DNA of 64,000 nucleotides from Sinorhizobium kostiense (GCF_017874595.1 NZ_JAGILA010000008.1:1-64000); one strand, 5' to 3'; shown: positions 52,587 through 61,991, counted from the stretch's first letter. Made by a program: numbers and translations. The notes: a model not told the origin generated them from the sequence alone.

Positions 52587-53486
52587 TTAATGCCGTGCAT
52601 CGAATCGCTTCAGGTGATCGACGAACGCGCGCAGTTTCGCAGCCATATTGCGGCGGCTCGGGTAATAGAGATAGAAGCCGGCGAAGCTCGGGCTGTAATC
52701 CTCCAGTATCGGGACCAGGTCGCCTCGCTCGATCCATGCGCCAAAGCTTTCCTGCATGCCGAAGGTGATGCCTGCACCAGCGCAGGCGAGGCTGATCATC
52801 AGCGCCATATCGTTGGTGGTGATCTCAGGTTTCACCGCGACGCTGAATTCCTTCCCGCCCTCGGCGAATTCCCAGCGGTAGGGTGCCACTTTCGGCGCGG
52901 GTCGCCAGCCGATACAACGATGGCTCGTGAGTTCACGCGGGTGCGAAGGCCTGCCGAAGCGATCGATATAGCTGGGCGAACAGACTGCGAGCTGCCGCTG
53001 CTCGCCTGAGACTGGCACGGCGATCATGTCCTGCGCGATCACCTCGCCGAGCCGAACGCCGGCATCGTAGCCTTCGGTGACGATGTCGAATTCTTCGTCA
53101 GAGACGGTGATATCGAGTTCGACGCCGGGATGGGCTTCCGCGAAGGCAGCGAGCATGGCTCCGGACAGGAAGCTCTCGGCGATCGAGGAAACCGCGAGCC
53201 GCAACTGGCCGCGTGGACGTCCACGAGCATCACCAATCGCTGAGAGTGCGGCGTCGAGCTCGGCAATCGCCGGCGCCACCTCGGAGTAGAGCCGTTCGCC
53301 GTCCTCGGTCAGGCTGACGCTGCGGGTCGTTCTTCGGACGAGCGCGACGGCCAAGGTTTCTTCCAGGCGGCGGATCGTCTGGCTGACGGCCGAGCGGGTA
53401 ACGCCCAGGCGGTCGGCCGCAGCACGAAAACTCCTCTCTTCCGCGACGAGGGCAAACGTCGCTAGCGCGCTGAGATCCCGAAGCAT
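52587..53486 (-). CDS. LysR-family regulator, divergent to an SDR gene
   Basis: The 299-residue protein starts with a LysR HTH (LATFALVAEERSFRAAADRLGVTRSAVSQTIRRLEETL) and has an effector domain (GQLRLAVSSIAESFLSGAMLAAFAEAHPGVELDITVS) of the AraC/PA-type subgroup. It is divergent from the SDR gene at 53605 across about 120 bp. The target is likely that gene. Confidence 0.92.
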   Translation of the reverse strand: MLRDLSALATFALVAEERSFRAAADRLGVTRSAVSQTIRRLEETLAVALVRRTTRSVSLTEDGERLYSEVAPAIAELDAALSAIGDARGRPRGQLRLAVSSIAESFLSGAMLAAFAEAHPGVELDITVSDEEFDIVTEGYDAGVRLGEVIAQDMIAVPVSGEQRQLAVCSPSYIDRFGRPSHPRELTSHRCIGWRPAPKVAPYRWEFAEGGKEFSVAVKPEITTNDMALMISLACAGAGITFGMQESFGAWIERGDLVPILEDYSPSFAGFYLYYPSRRNMAAKLRAFVDHLKRFDARH

Positions 53487-53604
53487 TGGTTAAAGTTCCT
53501 TACCAGTCTGGAAAGATTTGGGCGACTTATCACGACAATGGCACCGGTTTATTTCTGTGACAACCGCTCCGCGCGGATTCAACGTCATCGGAAAAGAGAC
53601 CCAC

Positions 53605-54333
53605 ATGTCATTAGATAAGGTCGTACTCATCACAGGTGCTTCCAGCGGCATTGGCGCGGGAATCGCGCGCGAACTGGGCAACTCAGGGGCAAAGCTCGCG
53701 CTTGGCGCGCGTCGTGCGGATCGTCTCGATGCACTGGCGGGAGAAATCAGATCGGGTGGCGGCGAGGTGCTGACCCGCAGGCTCGATGTAACCGACCGCC
53801 TGGACGTCGCCGGTTTTGCCGAAGCGGCGCGAAACAGGTTCGGGCGCATCGATGTGATCGTCAACAATGCAGGAGTGATGCCGTTGTCCCTGATGGCCTC
53901 CTTGAAGGTAGAAGAATGGGACCGGATGGTCGACGTCAACATCAAGGGCGTCCTCTACGGTATTGCCGCTGTGCTGTCGGAAATGACGGCACGCGGCTCG
54001 GGCCACATCATCAACATCGCCTCGATGGGAGCGCTCACCGTTTCACCGACGGCAGCCGTCTACTGCGCGACGAAATATGCGGTGCGGGCCATCTCGGACG
54101 GACTGCGTCAGGAGCGCAACGACATCCGCGTGACCTGCATCCATCCCGGCGTGGTTGAGAGCGAGCTCGCCAATTCGATCACCGATCCCGCCGCAGCCGA
54201 GGCGATGAAGGGCTACCGCGCTATAGCGCTTCGGCCGGATGCGATCGGGCGGGCAGTACGTTTCGCGATTGAACAGCCGGAAGACGTCGACGTCAGCGAG
54301 ATCGTCGTCCGTCCAACGCGGGCGGCTCACTGA
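53605..54333 (+). CDS. Short-chain dehydrogenase/reductase
   Basis: The 242-residue protein has TGASSGIG (Rossmann dinucleotide site, residues 10-17), NNAG near residue 89, and catalytic Ser-Tyr-Lys (ASMG, then YCATK). It is a classical NAD(P)-dependent SDR. ATG 53605 was chosen; an ORF extends 87 bp upstream without support. Its stop overlaps the next gene's start (TGATG). Confidence 0.93.
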   Translation: MSLDKVVLITGASSGIGAGIARELGNSGAKLALGARRADRLDALAGEIRSGGGEVLTRRLDVTDRLDVAGFAEAARNRFGRIDVIVNNAGVMPLSLMASLKVEEWDRMVDVNIKGVLYGIAAVLSEMTARGSGHIINIASMGALTVSPTAAVYCATKYAVRAISDGLRQERNDIRVTCIHPGVVESELANSITDPAAAEAMKGYRAIALRPDAIGRAVRFAIEQPEDVDVSEIVVRPTRAAH

Positions 54334-54662
54334 TGCGCGGCCGACTTGACCTTGGCGCAACCGCCTCTCCGGCCTCGGCGCGTTCTCATCACGCTTCTGC
54401 AAAGGACGACATGGTCCGCAAGAATCAGATGCATCCATACGTTGGCATGTGGGTGACCGCCGACGGCTTTGTCCGGCACGAACTGTTGCCGAACGGCCGT
54501 TACGACGAGGCGAGGGGAAACCGTAAGAGCGCCTATCAAGGCCGGTACGAGGTAACCGGCGAGCACATCGATTACTGGGACGACACCGGTTTCACTGCCG
54601 ACGGTGACTTCATGGATGGCGTGCTGCATCACGCAGGGATGGTCCTCTATCGCGAGCGATAA
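54333..54662 (+). CDS. Atu4866-domain protein
   Basis: The 109-residue product has the pattern MHPYVGMWVTADGFVRHELLPNGRYDEARGNRKSAYQGRYEVTG then DYWDDTGFTADGDFMDG, which fits the small Agrobacterium Atu4866 family (a beta-barrel-like domain of unknown function). The first 26 residues are not part of the domain, so the true start may be ATG 54411. It is coupled to the SDR gene and likely co-regulated with it. Confidence 0.8.
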   Translation: MRGRLDLGATASPASARSHHASAKDDMVRKNQMHPYVGMWVTADGFVRHELLPNGRYDEARGNRKSAYQGRYEVTGEHIDYWDDTGFTADGDFMDGVLHHAGMVLYRER

Positions 54663-54812
54663 CAGTGGGCGTCTATGGCGGGCAACTCGCCTCGCGGCGG
54701 CATCGCTGGTCCTGAACTCGCGCCCGCATTGAGCGTCGTTCGGTTGGGGCAAGCATCACGACTGGCAGCGGGGGCGGACGCCCGAGCCTCGGGCGCAGGC
54801 AAATACATCAAA

Positions 54813-55706
54813 CTACAAATCTGTCGCATCGAAAACCGCCGCCACCCAGTCGAGGAAAACCCGCACACGTGGCGATAGCTGACGGTTCTGCGGATAATAG
54901 GCCGCGAGCGGCAGTGGCGGCGGCGGCTGGGCCGGCAGGACCTCTACAAGGGCGCCTCGCGCCAGATCGTCCCGGAAGCGATAGCGGGGCGCCTGAATCA
55001 GCCCGTAGCCCATCCGTGCGAGATGATGCGCTGTCTCCGCCTCGTTGGCGGTCACGCGGCAGGGAAGTGTCACCTCCCTGATTCCCTCGGCGGTCTGGAA
55101 CTCCATCGGCATCACACGGCCCGTGCGTGACGACATGAAGCCGATCATCTGGTGCCGGTCGAGATCATCGACCGAAGCGGGCATCCCGTGATGCTCGAGA
55201 TATTGCGGGCTGGCGCAGGTCTGCTCCGGAATATCGGGGAGCCTGCGCATGATCAGGCCGCTGTCATCCGGTTCGCCCGCCCGGATGACGCAATCCACCC
55301 CCTCGCGCACCAGATCGACCAGCCTGTCGCCCTGGCCGATCTGCAACCTGATCTGTGGGTACGCTTCCAGGAAGTCCGGCAGGCGCGGCAGTAGGAAAGC
55401 CCGCGTCAGTGCGCCGTGCGCATCGATGCGGAGCACCCCCGAGGGTTCACCGCCCCGCAAGGCGCCCTCCGCTTCGTCGATATCGGCGAGGATCGACAGG
55501 CACCGCCGGTAATAGGCTTCGCCATCCGGCGTGGGCGCCACATGCCGGGTGGTGCGTTCCAGCAGCCGGCTGCCGAGATGGCGCTCGAGCCGCCTGATCG
55601 CTTCGGTGGCCGTCGAACGCGGAATGCCAAGATCGGCCGCCGCGGCCGTGAAGCTGCGACGGTCGATGACCCGCACGAAAAGACGCATTCCATCGAGGCG
55701 ATCCAT
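54813..55706 (-). CDS. LysR-family regulator, divergent to SDR and tautomerase
   Basis: The 297-residue protein has the LysR HTH (GMRLFVRVIDRRSFTAAAADLGIPRSTATEAIRRLERHLGSRLLERTTRHV) and a PBP2-type effector domain with the AAYYPQNRQLSPRVRVFLDWV C-terminal segment common to oxidative/xenobiotic LysR proteins. ATG 55706 was chosen because the HTH starts right after it. It is divergent from an SDR gene. Confidence 0.92.
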   Translation of the reverse strand: MDRLDGMRLFVRVIDRRSFTAAAADLGIPRSTATEAIRRLERHLGSRLLERTTRHVAPTPDGEAYYRRCLSILADIDEAEGALRGGEPSGVLRIDAHGALTRAFLLPRLPDFLEAYPQIRLQIGQGDRLVDLVREGVDCVIRAGEPDDSGLIMRRLPDIPEQTCASPQYLEHHGMPASVDDLDRHQMIGFMSSRTGRVMPMEFQTAEGIREVTLPCRVTANEAETAHHLARMGYGLIQAPRYRFRDDLARGALVEVLPAQPPPPLPLAAYYPQNRQLSPRVRVFLDWVAAVFDATDL

Positions 55707-55802
55707 GTTTGTTCGGGATAGCCGAATTTTGTTGCCCGCAAAAGGGGGATTATCCCGCTTCCAAGTTTCGCTACATCCTTGCCTAGCAACGGAGGTCAAG
55801 AA

Positions 55803-56540
55803 ATGAGGCTGAAAGACAAAACCGCAATCGTGACCGGCGCCGGCAAGGGCATCGGCGCAGCAATCGCCCGACGGTTTGCCCATGAGGGTTGTGCTGTTGC
55901 GGTGAACTATGCGCGCGATGAGGCTGCTGCCCGTCAGGTCGTGCAGGACATCGAGCAGGCGGGCGGCAAGGCGGTTGCGGTGCAGGCTGACGTCGGCGAT
56001 CCGGCCGGCATGCCCGCGCTGTTTGATGCGGCTGAAGCCGCGTTCGGCCCGGTCGATCTACTGGTCAACAATGCAGGCATGATGCGGCTCTCATCTGTAG
56101 CCGACGCGACGGACGCGGACATCGAAGACCACTGCACCATCAATCTCGCCGGCACGTTCCGCGGCATGCGCGAGGGCGCCAAGCGGCTGCGCGATGGCGG
56201 GCGAATCATCTGCGTGTCCTCAAGCGTGGTGGGCTTCTACCAGCCCGGTTACGGATTGTATGCCGCGACGAAAGCGGGGATCGAGGCGTTGACGCACGTG
56301 CTTGCCAAGGAGTTGGGCCCACGCGGGATCACCGTAAACGCAATCGCGCCCGGCCCGGTCGAGACCGATTTCTTCATGTGCGGCAAGTCTGAGGAACTGG
56401 TTGCCAGCATCACGCGGATGATCCCGCTCGGCCGCCTCGGTCGTCCCGATGACATCGCCAACGCCGTCGCTTTCCTGGCTGGGCCGGAAAGCGGCTGGAT
56501 CAACGGTCAAACCATCCGCGCCAATGGCGGCGCGGTCTAA
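55803..56540 (+). CDS. Short-chain dehydrogenase/reductase
   Basis: The 245-residue protein has TGAGKGIG (8-15), NNAG near residue 90, the catalytic Ser in SSSV and Tyr-x3-Lys in YAATKAG, then PGPVETDFF. It is an FabG-like SDR of glucose-dehydrogenase type. GGAGGT lies before the ATG at 55803. It is followed by a tautomerase gene 29 bp later. Confidence 0.93.
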   Translation: MRLKDKTAIVTGAGKGIGAAIARRFAHEGCAVAVNYARDEAAARQVVQDIEQAGGKAVAVQADVGDPAGMPALFDAAEAAFGPVDLLVNNAGMMRLSSVADATDADIEDHCTINLAGTFRGMREGAKRLRDGGRIICVSSSVVGFYQPGYGLYAATKAGIEALTHVLAKELGPRGITVNAIAPGPVETDFFMCGKSEELVASITRMIPLGRLGRPDDIANAVAFLAGPESGWINGQTIRANGGAV

Positions 56541-56569
56541 TCGCAACCCTCAAATCCAAGGAACAAACC

Positions 56570-56782
56570 ATGCCTTTCGCGAACTACAAACTGCCCCAGG
56601 CCTCGCTTTCGACGGCGCAGAAGGAAGACCTGATCCACAAGACGACCGAACTCATGGTCGGCTATTTCGGGGAGGTCGTGCGTCCGACCACGATGGTCCT
56701 GATCGAGGAAGTGCCCGATGGCGGATACGGACGTGCGGACGAAGTCTTCGTCATGCCGGAGGAGTACCGGGCAAAGGACTGA
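56570..56782 (+). CDS. 4-oxalocrotonate tautomerase-like protein
   Basis: The 70-residue product begins MPFANYKLPQ, giving an N-terminal catalytic Pro, and has the 4-OT length and pattern (LSTAQKEDLIHKTTELMVGYFGEVVRPTTMVLIEEVPDGGYG). AAGGAACAAACC precedes the ATG at 56570. It is probably in one operon with the SDR gene. Confidence 0.88.
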   Translation: MPFANYKLPQASLSTAQKEDLIHKTTELMVGYFGEVVRPTTMVLIEEVPDGGYGRADEVFVMPEEYRAKD

Positions 56783-57705
56783 CGCCGTATCGATCGAGAG
56801 CTGTTGAATACAGGGAGACATGTGTGACGGAGACCAACAACATGATTTCCCAGCATTCACCTTCCGATCCGAAGCGGACGCAGCGCGCATGATCGGGGCT
56901 GATGTGAGCGACAAGGAAATAGCTCACTGGGGCTGACGGTACGCGCCCATGATACAGTCTCTCCCAACATATCAGGGAAGGGTCGATCGCGATCCCGAAT
57001 TCCTCACGGACCTCCCGGATCGCACATTCAAGCGGCGTATTATACCTGCGCGTTTACGACACGCCGGTGGCGCCAATCCGGTTTGACCGTCCGGATGGCC
57101 TTCGGTACATATACCGATCATGCGACGGCGTCCGCGGAGGCGGGCTGAAAGAGCGTCCGGTGCGGCCGACCCAGGCAGGGGGCTTGATCCGGTGCTGTCC
57201 AGACCGGTGGTGGCATCCGCCCAGGCCGGCGCTTCGTATGGAACGCCGACCGCTGCATTGGGCCCTGGATCCGAAAATCCCTGTGCAGCAATCAACGAGT
57301 TTGCAGTTCGCGTGTCGGGGACGGGCCGCCGCTGCAGGGAGCCGCCACCGCCCCTCATCCCGATGCCGCAACCTTCTCCCCGTCGGCGGGGAGTCCGCGA
57401 GTGTGAGACCCGGGGCAGAACCGGCAGCAGCAATTGTGCGGAGCTTTTGCCGTATCAACTGCGTACTCGTTTTCGAGCCGAGGTTCTGCGCCGGGAGCTA
57501 TAGTACCAGCGGTGTCGATCTATCGTGTTCGCTCGACGCTTGAGGCAGTCGTTTACTTCCATGGAGATGAACGCGAGCGAAGCTCGACGACCTCAACGAG
57601 GCCAGCCGACATGACCTTTATGCAAGAGGAGAAATCCCGCAGATATCACCAATTTTCGGATCGACGCAAAGGGGGCTAGCGCCCTGAGTAAAGCGTCATT
57701 TTCCG
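56783..57705. other. Gene-free interval with a rhizobial palindrome
   Basis: About 920 bp hold no ORF that looks like a protein in any frame. A small palindrome, CTCCCCG (57376-57382) with CGGGGAG (57387-57393), sits in a context resembling a widespread rhizobial intergenic repeat. The interval separates two regulatory neighbourhoods and could be degenerate DNA. Confidence 0.5.
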
Positions 57706-58404
57706 TCACTGCTCGATTAGCGCTTTCGCCTGGTTCTTCATGGAAGTGATCGCCAGGAGCTGTTGCGTCAAGCCTGGAACGGTTGCAGGGAAGCGGCCTT
57801 CCAGTGCGGCGGTGCCGACCGTGAAGGCGGCGGCCCGGCCGCTGACGACGGCATGGATGCGTTCGGCGCGGTCGATCGAACCTGCGACGATGACGGGCTT
57901 GGCGACGGCGTCGCAGACGGCCCGGATGAGGTCCGCGACATCGACATCGGCGCGATAGGCAAGGAGATCGAGGCCATGCACGCCCTCACGGGCGGCAAGG
58001 TCTTTTGCGCTTGCAACGATCTCCGTCACGGAACCCTCGAGAACGCTGGGATGACCCACAATGCGGCCGGGGAAGGGGTAGTAGCGAATTCCACATCCCT
58101 TAAGGAGGGGAAGGACGTCGTCGACATGGGTGCCGCCAAGCAGATAGTCGACGCCGAGCGTGAGGGCGGCGCGCACCGAGGCGATTTCGCTGGCGCGGTC
58201 GAGTGAAACCACTTCGAGATAACTCTTCGCGCCTGCGGCCCGGATCTCCCGATTAAGCTCTGAAAGCACCTCGAAGGGCAGGCCGATATCCTTGAAGCCG
58301 ATATGACGGACACCCGCAGAAAGCACCAAGGGGAGCTGCGCCAGCGCATCCGGGATCGTCCGGTCGTTGCGGGTCAGCATGAAGATGAAATCGATGGGGG
58401 ACAT
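57706..58404 (-). CDS. Uncharacterised phosphate-binding TIM-barrel protein of the PdxA2 module
   Basis: The 232-residue product (ATG 58404, AGGAG inside the upstream gene) has barrel-like segments: IDFIFMLTRNDRTIPDALAQ; GVRHIGFKDIGLPFEVLSEL; VDYLLGGTHVDDVLPLL; and a C-terminal VIVAGSIDRAERIHAV then AAFTVGTAAL that resembles the phosphate-binding ends of HisA/TrpF-like ribulose-phosphate-binding barrels. I cannot name a family. It is the last gene of the DUF1537-pdxA operon and may handle the phosphorylated product. Confidence 0.7.
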   Translation of the reverse strand: MSPIDFIFMLTRNDRTIPDALAQLPLVLSAGVRHIGFKDIGLPFEVLSELNREIRAAGAKSYLEVVSLDRASEIASVRAALTLGVDYLLGGTHVDDVLPLLKGCGIRYYPFPGRIVGHPSVLEGSVTEIVASAKDLAAREGVHGLDLLAYRADVDVADLIRAVCDAVAKPVIVAGSIDRAERIHAVVSGRAAAFTVGTAALEGRFPATVPGLTQQLLAITSMKNQAKALIEQ

Positions 58405-58405
58405 G

Positions 58406-59404
58406 TCATTTCTCCTGGTCGCGCGGTGCCTTCGCCAGACGGCGAGCGTAGTCGATTGCTGTTTCGAGACTTCCCGGATCGGCAATGCCACGGCCGGCGA
58501 TATCGAAGGCAGTGCCGTGGTCGGGGCTGGTGCGCACGAAGGGCAGGCCGAGCGTGATGTTCACGCCCCTTTCCAGTCCGAGATATTTCACGGGGATCAG
58601 CCCCTGGTCGTGATACTGCGCGACGACCACGTCGAAGCGGCCGTTTCGCGCCTGCATGAAAACCGTGTCGCCGGGCCAGGGGCCGCTGGCGTCTATGCCT
58701 TCGGCGCGGGCTGCCGCGATGGCGGGCGCGATGATGCGGATTTCTTCGTCTCCGAAGAGACCGCCTTCGCCGGCGTGCGGATTGAGCCCCGCAACGGCGA
58801 TGCGGGGGCGGGCGATACCGAGCGCGCAACCCCCCTGATGGGCGAGGCGTATCGCGGACATCTGTGCCGGAAGATCCGCCCGGCGGATCGCGTCTGCCAG
58901 CGAACAGTGGATCGTCACCAGCACGGTGCGGATATCGTCATTGGCGAGCATCATCGCCACGCGCCCGGCGCCACCTTTTTCGGCAAGGATTTCCGTGTGG
59001 CCGGGGTACGAGAGCCCCGCAGCGGCGAGCGCCTCCTTGTGGATCGGCGCCGTCACGATGCCGGCGACCTTGCCAGTCCTGGCGAGATCGATCGCCGCAA
59101 CGATGGCATCATAGGCCATCCGGCCGCTGGCGGCGCTCACCTTGCCCAGTGCTGGTGGGGTTTCGGTGCGGGACGCAGCGAGGATATTCAGGGCGCCATC
59201 CGGCTTCGCGTCGGCGATGTCATGGATCTCGTTCAGGTGCAGCCCGCCGCCGATGCTGGCGATCGCCCTCTCCATCACGGCCGTATCGCCGATGACGACG
59301 CTGCGGCGGACGTCGGTGCGATGAAGTATAGTCTTAGCCACGATCTCCGGCCCGATGCCGGACGGATCGCCCATGGTGACGGCGAGCGGCAGGGAGGTGT
59401 TCAT
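58406..59404 (-). CDS. pdxA2: PdxA2-type 4-phosphate acid-sugar dehydrogenase (second copy)
   Basis: The 332-residue protein has VTMGDPSGIGPEIVAK (residues 9-24), His166, His210 (AGLNPHAGE) and His265 (QYHDQG) as metal ligands, and [12 protein letters not shown]. It overlaps the kinase gene by 4 nt, so its role is most likely oxidation of the kinase product and not pyridoxal synthesis. It is a different sequence from the copy at 20240-21196. Confidence 0.88.
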   Translation of the reverse strand: MNTSLPLAVTMGDPSGIGPEIVAKTILHRTDVRRSVVIGDTAVMERAIASIGGGLHLNEIHDIADAKPDGALNILAASRTETPPALGKVSAASGRMAYDAIVAAIDLARTGKVAGIVTAPIHKEALAAAGLSYPGHTEILAEKGGAGRVAMMLANDDIRTVLVTIHCSLADAIRRADLPAQMSAIRLAHQGGCALGIARPRIAVAGLNPHAGEGGLFGDEEIRIIAPAIAAARAEGIDASGPWPGDTVFMQARNGRFDVVVAQYHDQGLIPVKYLGLERGVNITLGLPFVRTSPDHGTAFDIAGRGIADPGSLETAIDYARRLAKAPRDQEK

Positions 59405-60570
59405 TCGGGCTCCTTTCCAATTCGGCGAATGGTGTCGGCGGCATTGCGCAGCGTCATGGCGGAACCAAAGCCGCCTGCTTTCATGGCGAGAAGCATCATT
59501 CGTCCATCAACAAGACGAGCGCAGCCGAGGGGAAAGCCGGGCTCGAGTTCGCGGATCAAATCGAAAGCGTGAATCGACAGCCGTTCCAAAAGGGCGTGCA
59601 TCGTTTCCCCGCCCGTTGCGACGATGGCGTCGTATCGATGCCGGGATAAGGCGATCTCTGCCTCGTCCACCAGGGTGGCGAGAGCCCTCGCCGGGTCGCT
59701 GGTGCGGATGTGCGGTGTACGGATGCAGACCACCGAAGCTGCCTTGTCGAGATCCGTCGCACGCATTGCGACCGAAGCGCCTGTCGCGGCCAACGTCTCG
59801 CACTGGGAATGGCTGACATGGTTTGCGCTGCCGACAAGCACGAGAACACGGTTCGGCGTGGCTTCAGGCGTAAAAGTGTCTTGGCCGGTGCGTGGCTCGA
59901 CGACCGTGGCCAGCGCCTCCGCCATGCCCGGCGAACCGACCCACAGCGCCGCGCCGTGCTTCTGGATCTCTGCAATCCGGCGATTGAGCGTTGCCTGATC
60001 TGATGCATCGACGATGACCACCGGAGCGTCGCCAATGGTCTTGCCGATCTCGTGGTCCTCGGTGCGGGCGGAGATTCTGGCGATGCGGCCGAGGCCGGGG
60101 TCGATTAAGTCTCCGATGCGCGACGTGTGGGCGGGATGGACAGGGTCGCGGCTGTACGCCGTTTCTGCAACCGGCTTGCCGTCAAGCAGTTGAACGCCGT
60201 CGATCGTCGTGCGCCCGGCAGCGGGAAATGCAGGTGCGATGACCAGACGTGGCCGGCCGCTGGCCTGGAATGCGGCGGCAATTTCCACGCGGATATGGCC
60301 GCGGAGGGTGGAGTCAATCGTCTTGTAAAGAAACGGCCTGTCTGCAAGCCTGGTTACCGCCTGGCGCGTCACATGCGCGGCATCGGTTTCACAGAGAGTG
60401 CGGCTGCCGGTGTCGATTGAGACGAGACTGGCATGGGTATCGAGCGATCTCACCCGGCAGATGCGTGGGACATAGCCGCGTTCCAGGAAAGCGATCGCCC
60501 CGTCCGCCGCGCTTGTCAGGTCGTCTGCGACGACGCCAATGTGTTTGATTTGGTCAATAGTGCCTGTCAT
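59401..60570 (-). CDS. DUF1537 four-carbon acid sugar kinase
   Basis: The 389-residue protein begins with HIGVVADDLTSAADGAIAFLERG and ends with the nucleotide-binding ATGGETMHALLERL and KAGGFGSAMTL motifs of the OtnK/DtnK family. The ATG at 60570 was chosen since the long upstream extension has shadow-like composition. First gene of the three-gene leftward operon; divergent from the LysR gene at 60647 over 76 bp. Confidence 0.9.
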   Translation of the reverse strand: MTGTIDQIKHIGVVADDLTSAADGAIAFLERGYVPRICRVRSLDTHASLVSIDTGSRTLCETDAAHVTRQAVTRLADRPFLYKTIDSTLRGHIRVEIAAAFQASGRPRLVIAPAFPAAGRTTIDGVQLLDGKPVAETAYSRDPVHPAHTSRIGDLIDPGLGRIARISARTEDHEIGKTIGDAPVVIVDASDQATLNRRIAEIQKHGAALWVGSPGMAEALATVVEPRTGQDTFTPEATPNRVLVLVGSANHVSHSQCETLAATGASVAMRATDLDKAASVVCIRTPHIRTSDPARALATLVDEAEIALSRHRYDAIVATGGETMHALLERLSIHAFDLIRELEPGFPLGCARLVDGRMMLLAMKAGGFGSAMTLRNAADTIRRIGKEPE

Positions 60571-60627
60571 GAACTGAAGGCTATCCGCCAAGTTCTGAGA
60601 GAAAAATCGATATGATTTCACGGGTAT

Positions 60628-60646
60628 CGGTGATATCCTGTCACCA
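60628..60646. promoter_or_regulatory. Inverted-repeat operator candidate at the kinase/LysR divergon
   Basis: CGGTGA (60628-60633) and TCACCA (60641-60646) are separated by 7 nt. The second arm directly touches the LysR ATG at 60647. A site of the same form lies at 61992-62010. Confidence 0.5.
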
Positions 60647-61531
60647 ATGAAGCGATCTGACCTTCCTTCCCTTGATGATCTGCGTGCCTTTGAGGTCGTT
60701 GCCCGCCTGGGTTCCGTGCGAGCGGCCGCGTGTGAGTTGAACCTGACGCATGGTGCCGTCAGCCGGCGCGTATCGAAACTTTCCGAACACCTCAACATCC
60801 GTTTGCTGGAACCCGATGGGCGCGGCCTGAGGCTGACGGGAGAGGGCACGCGCCTCGCGCAGGCGACGACGAACGCGCTGGCGCTCGTTGCGGCGGCGCT
60901 GGAGGATATCCGCAAAGTCGAGGTGACATCGCCGATCGTCGTTTCCTGCGAAAGGTCCGTCGCCATGCGCTGGCTGATCCCGCGGCTCTCGGAATTCCAG
61001 GATCGCCATCCCGAGATCGACCTTCACCTCTCCGTCGGTGGTGGGGGCTTCGATTTTGTGCGCGACCGCATTACGCTCGCGATACGCAGGCTGGATTTCG
61101 CGATCAATGCGAACTGGCAGGTCGAGCGGTTGATCGAGGAGCAAGTCGGCCCCGTGATGGATCCAGCGATGACGGATCGATTCGCGGTCGGCGATTACGT
61201 TGCGCTTGCCGCAAAGACCCGGCCGGATAGCTGGCAGAAGTGGTCCGCCGCCCATCCGGACGCGCCGAAGCCGCACTCGACGCGCTTTCTTGACCATCAT
61301 TTTCTGATGGTCGAGGCCGCCGCCGGAGGTCTGGGTGTGGCGATGTGCCCAAAGATCATGGCCATCGACGATATTCGCAAGGGCCGCCTCGCCGCGCCAC
61401 TTGGCTTTCAGGCTGATGGCTCACATTACGGCGTCATTCGCTCCGCGCTGTCGCAGAAAACGCCTGGAGTTGATCAATTTGTGTCCTGGCTTGTCGCTAC
61501 CATCCAAAACGATTTCCGCGCTGTGTCTTGA
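60647..61531 (+). CDS. GcvA-like LysR-family regulator
   Basis: The 294-residue protein starts with PSLDDLRAFEVVARLGSVRAAACELNLTHGAVSRRVSKLSEHLNIRLLEPDGRGLRLT, the HTH of the GcvA/AmpR subgroup. The effector domain contains PIVVSCERSVAMRWLIPRL and GGLGVAMCPKIMA. It is divergent from the kinase-pdxA2-barrel operon and is its likely regulator. The operator-like repeat abuts its own start, suggesting autoregulation. Confidence 0.92.
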   Translation: MKRSDLPSLDDLRAFEVVARLGSVRAAACELNLTHGAVSRRVSKLSEHLNIRLLEPDGRGLRLTGEGTRLAQATTNALALVAAALEDIRKVEVTSPIVVSCERSVAMRWLIPRLSEFQDRHPEIDLHLSVGGGGFDFVRDRITLAIRRLDFAINANWQVERLIEEQVGPVMDPAMTDRFAVGDYVALAAKTRPDSWQKWSAAHPDAPKPHSTRFLDHHFLMVEAAAGGLGVAMCPKIMAIDDIRKGRLAAPLGFQADGSHYGVIRSALSQKTPGVDQFVSWLVATIQNDFRAVS

Positions 61532-61586
61532 GCGGCGTTGCGGGCTCACGGATCAAATTGGTCCCGCCCCGACCGGAATCGGGTGC

Positions 61587-61945
61587 TCAGCTGTTCGGGC
61601 CAAGTATGGCTGTTCTCGCTTCGGCAATATGGTCGTGCATGTTTTGCTCGGCCTCTCTGGGATCCCGGTCTTTGATCGACTGCCCCTTCATTTTTCCCCA
61701 GAGATTTCCCGCCCGTACCGCGTGAATACCTTCATAGAGGGAGGCGAGCAGGCCATTGCGGGCGGCTTCGACGATGATGCGGTGAAAGACAGCGTCCCAC
61801 TTCTCGAATTCCACCAGGGTTGCCGCCGCGCTGCCCCGATCGATTTCTGCATTTCGTCTATCTGCTGGCTGGTCGCCCTCAATGCCACCATGGCGGCGAT
61901 CTTGGGTTCCATGATCAGCCGGGTCTCGAAGACCTCGGCTGGCAT
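61587..61945 (-). pseudogene. Frameshifted GntR/FCD regulator fragment
   Basis: Two minus-strand frames together make one FCD domain: MPAEVFETRLIMEPKIAAMVALRATSQQIDEMQKSIGAARR (from 61945) and then, after a shift near 61815-61830, FEKWDAVFHRIIVEAARNGLLASLYEGIHAVRAGN to a C-terminus at 61587. The N-terminal winged HTH is missing upstream (a non-coding stretch follows). So this is a remnant of a GntR/FadR-type regulator broken by a frameshift and a 5' deletion. Confidence 0.8.
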
Positions 61946-61991
61946 TAGTTCTCCGTCACAATAAAAATCGAGGAAATATTGATCGCCTCAT

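Noticed and set aside
57054..57543. Overlapping ORFs of 130-160 codons on both strands
   Set aside because: Composition is typical of shadow frames, start sites lack ribosome-binding sites, and no motif is recognisable.
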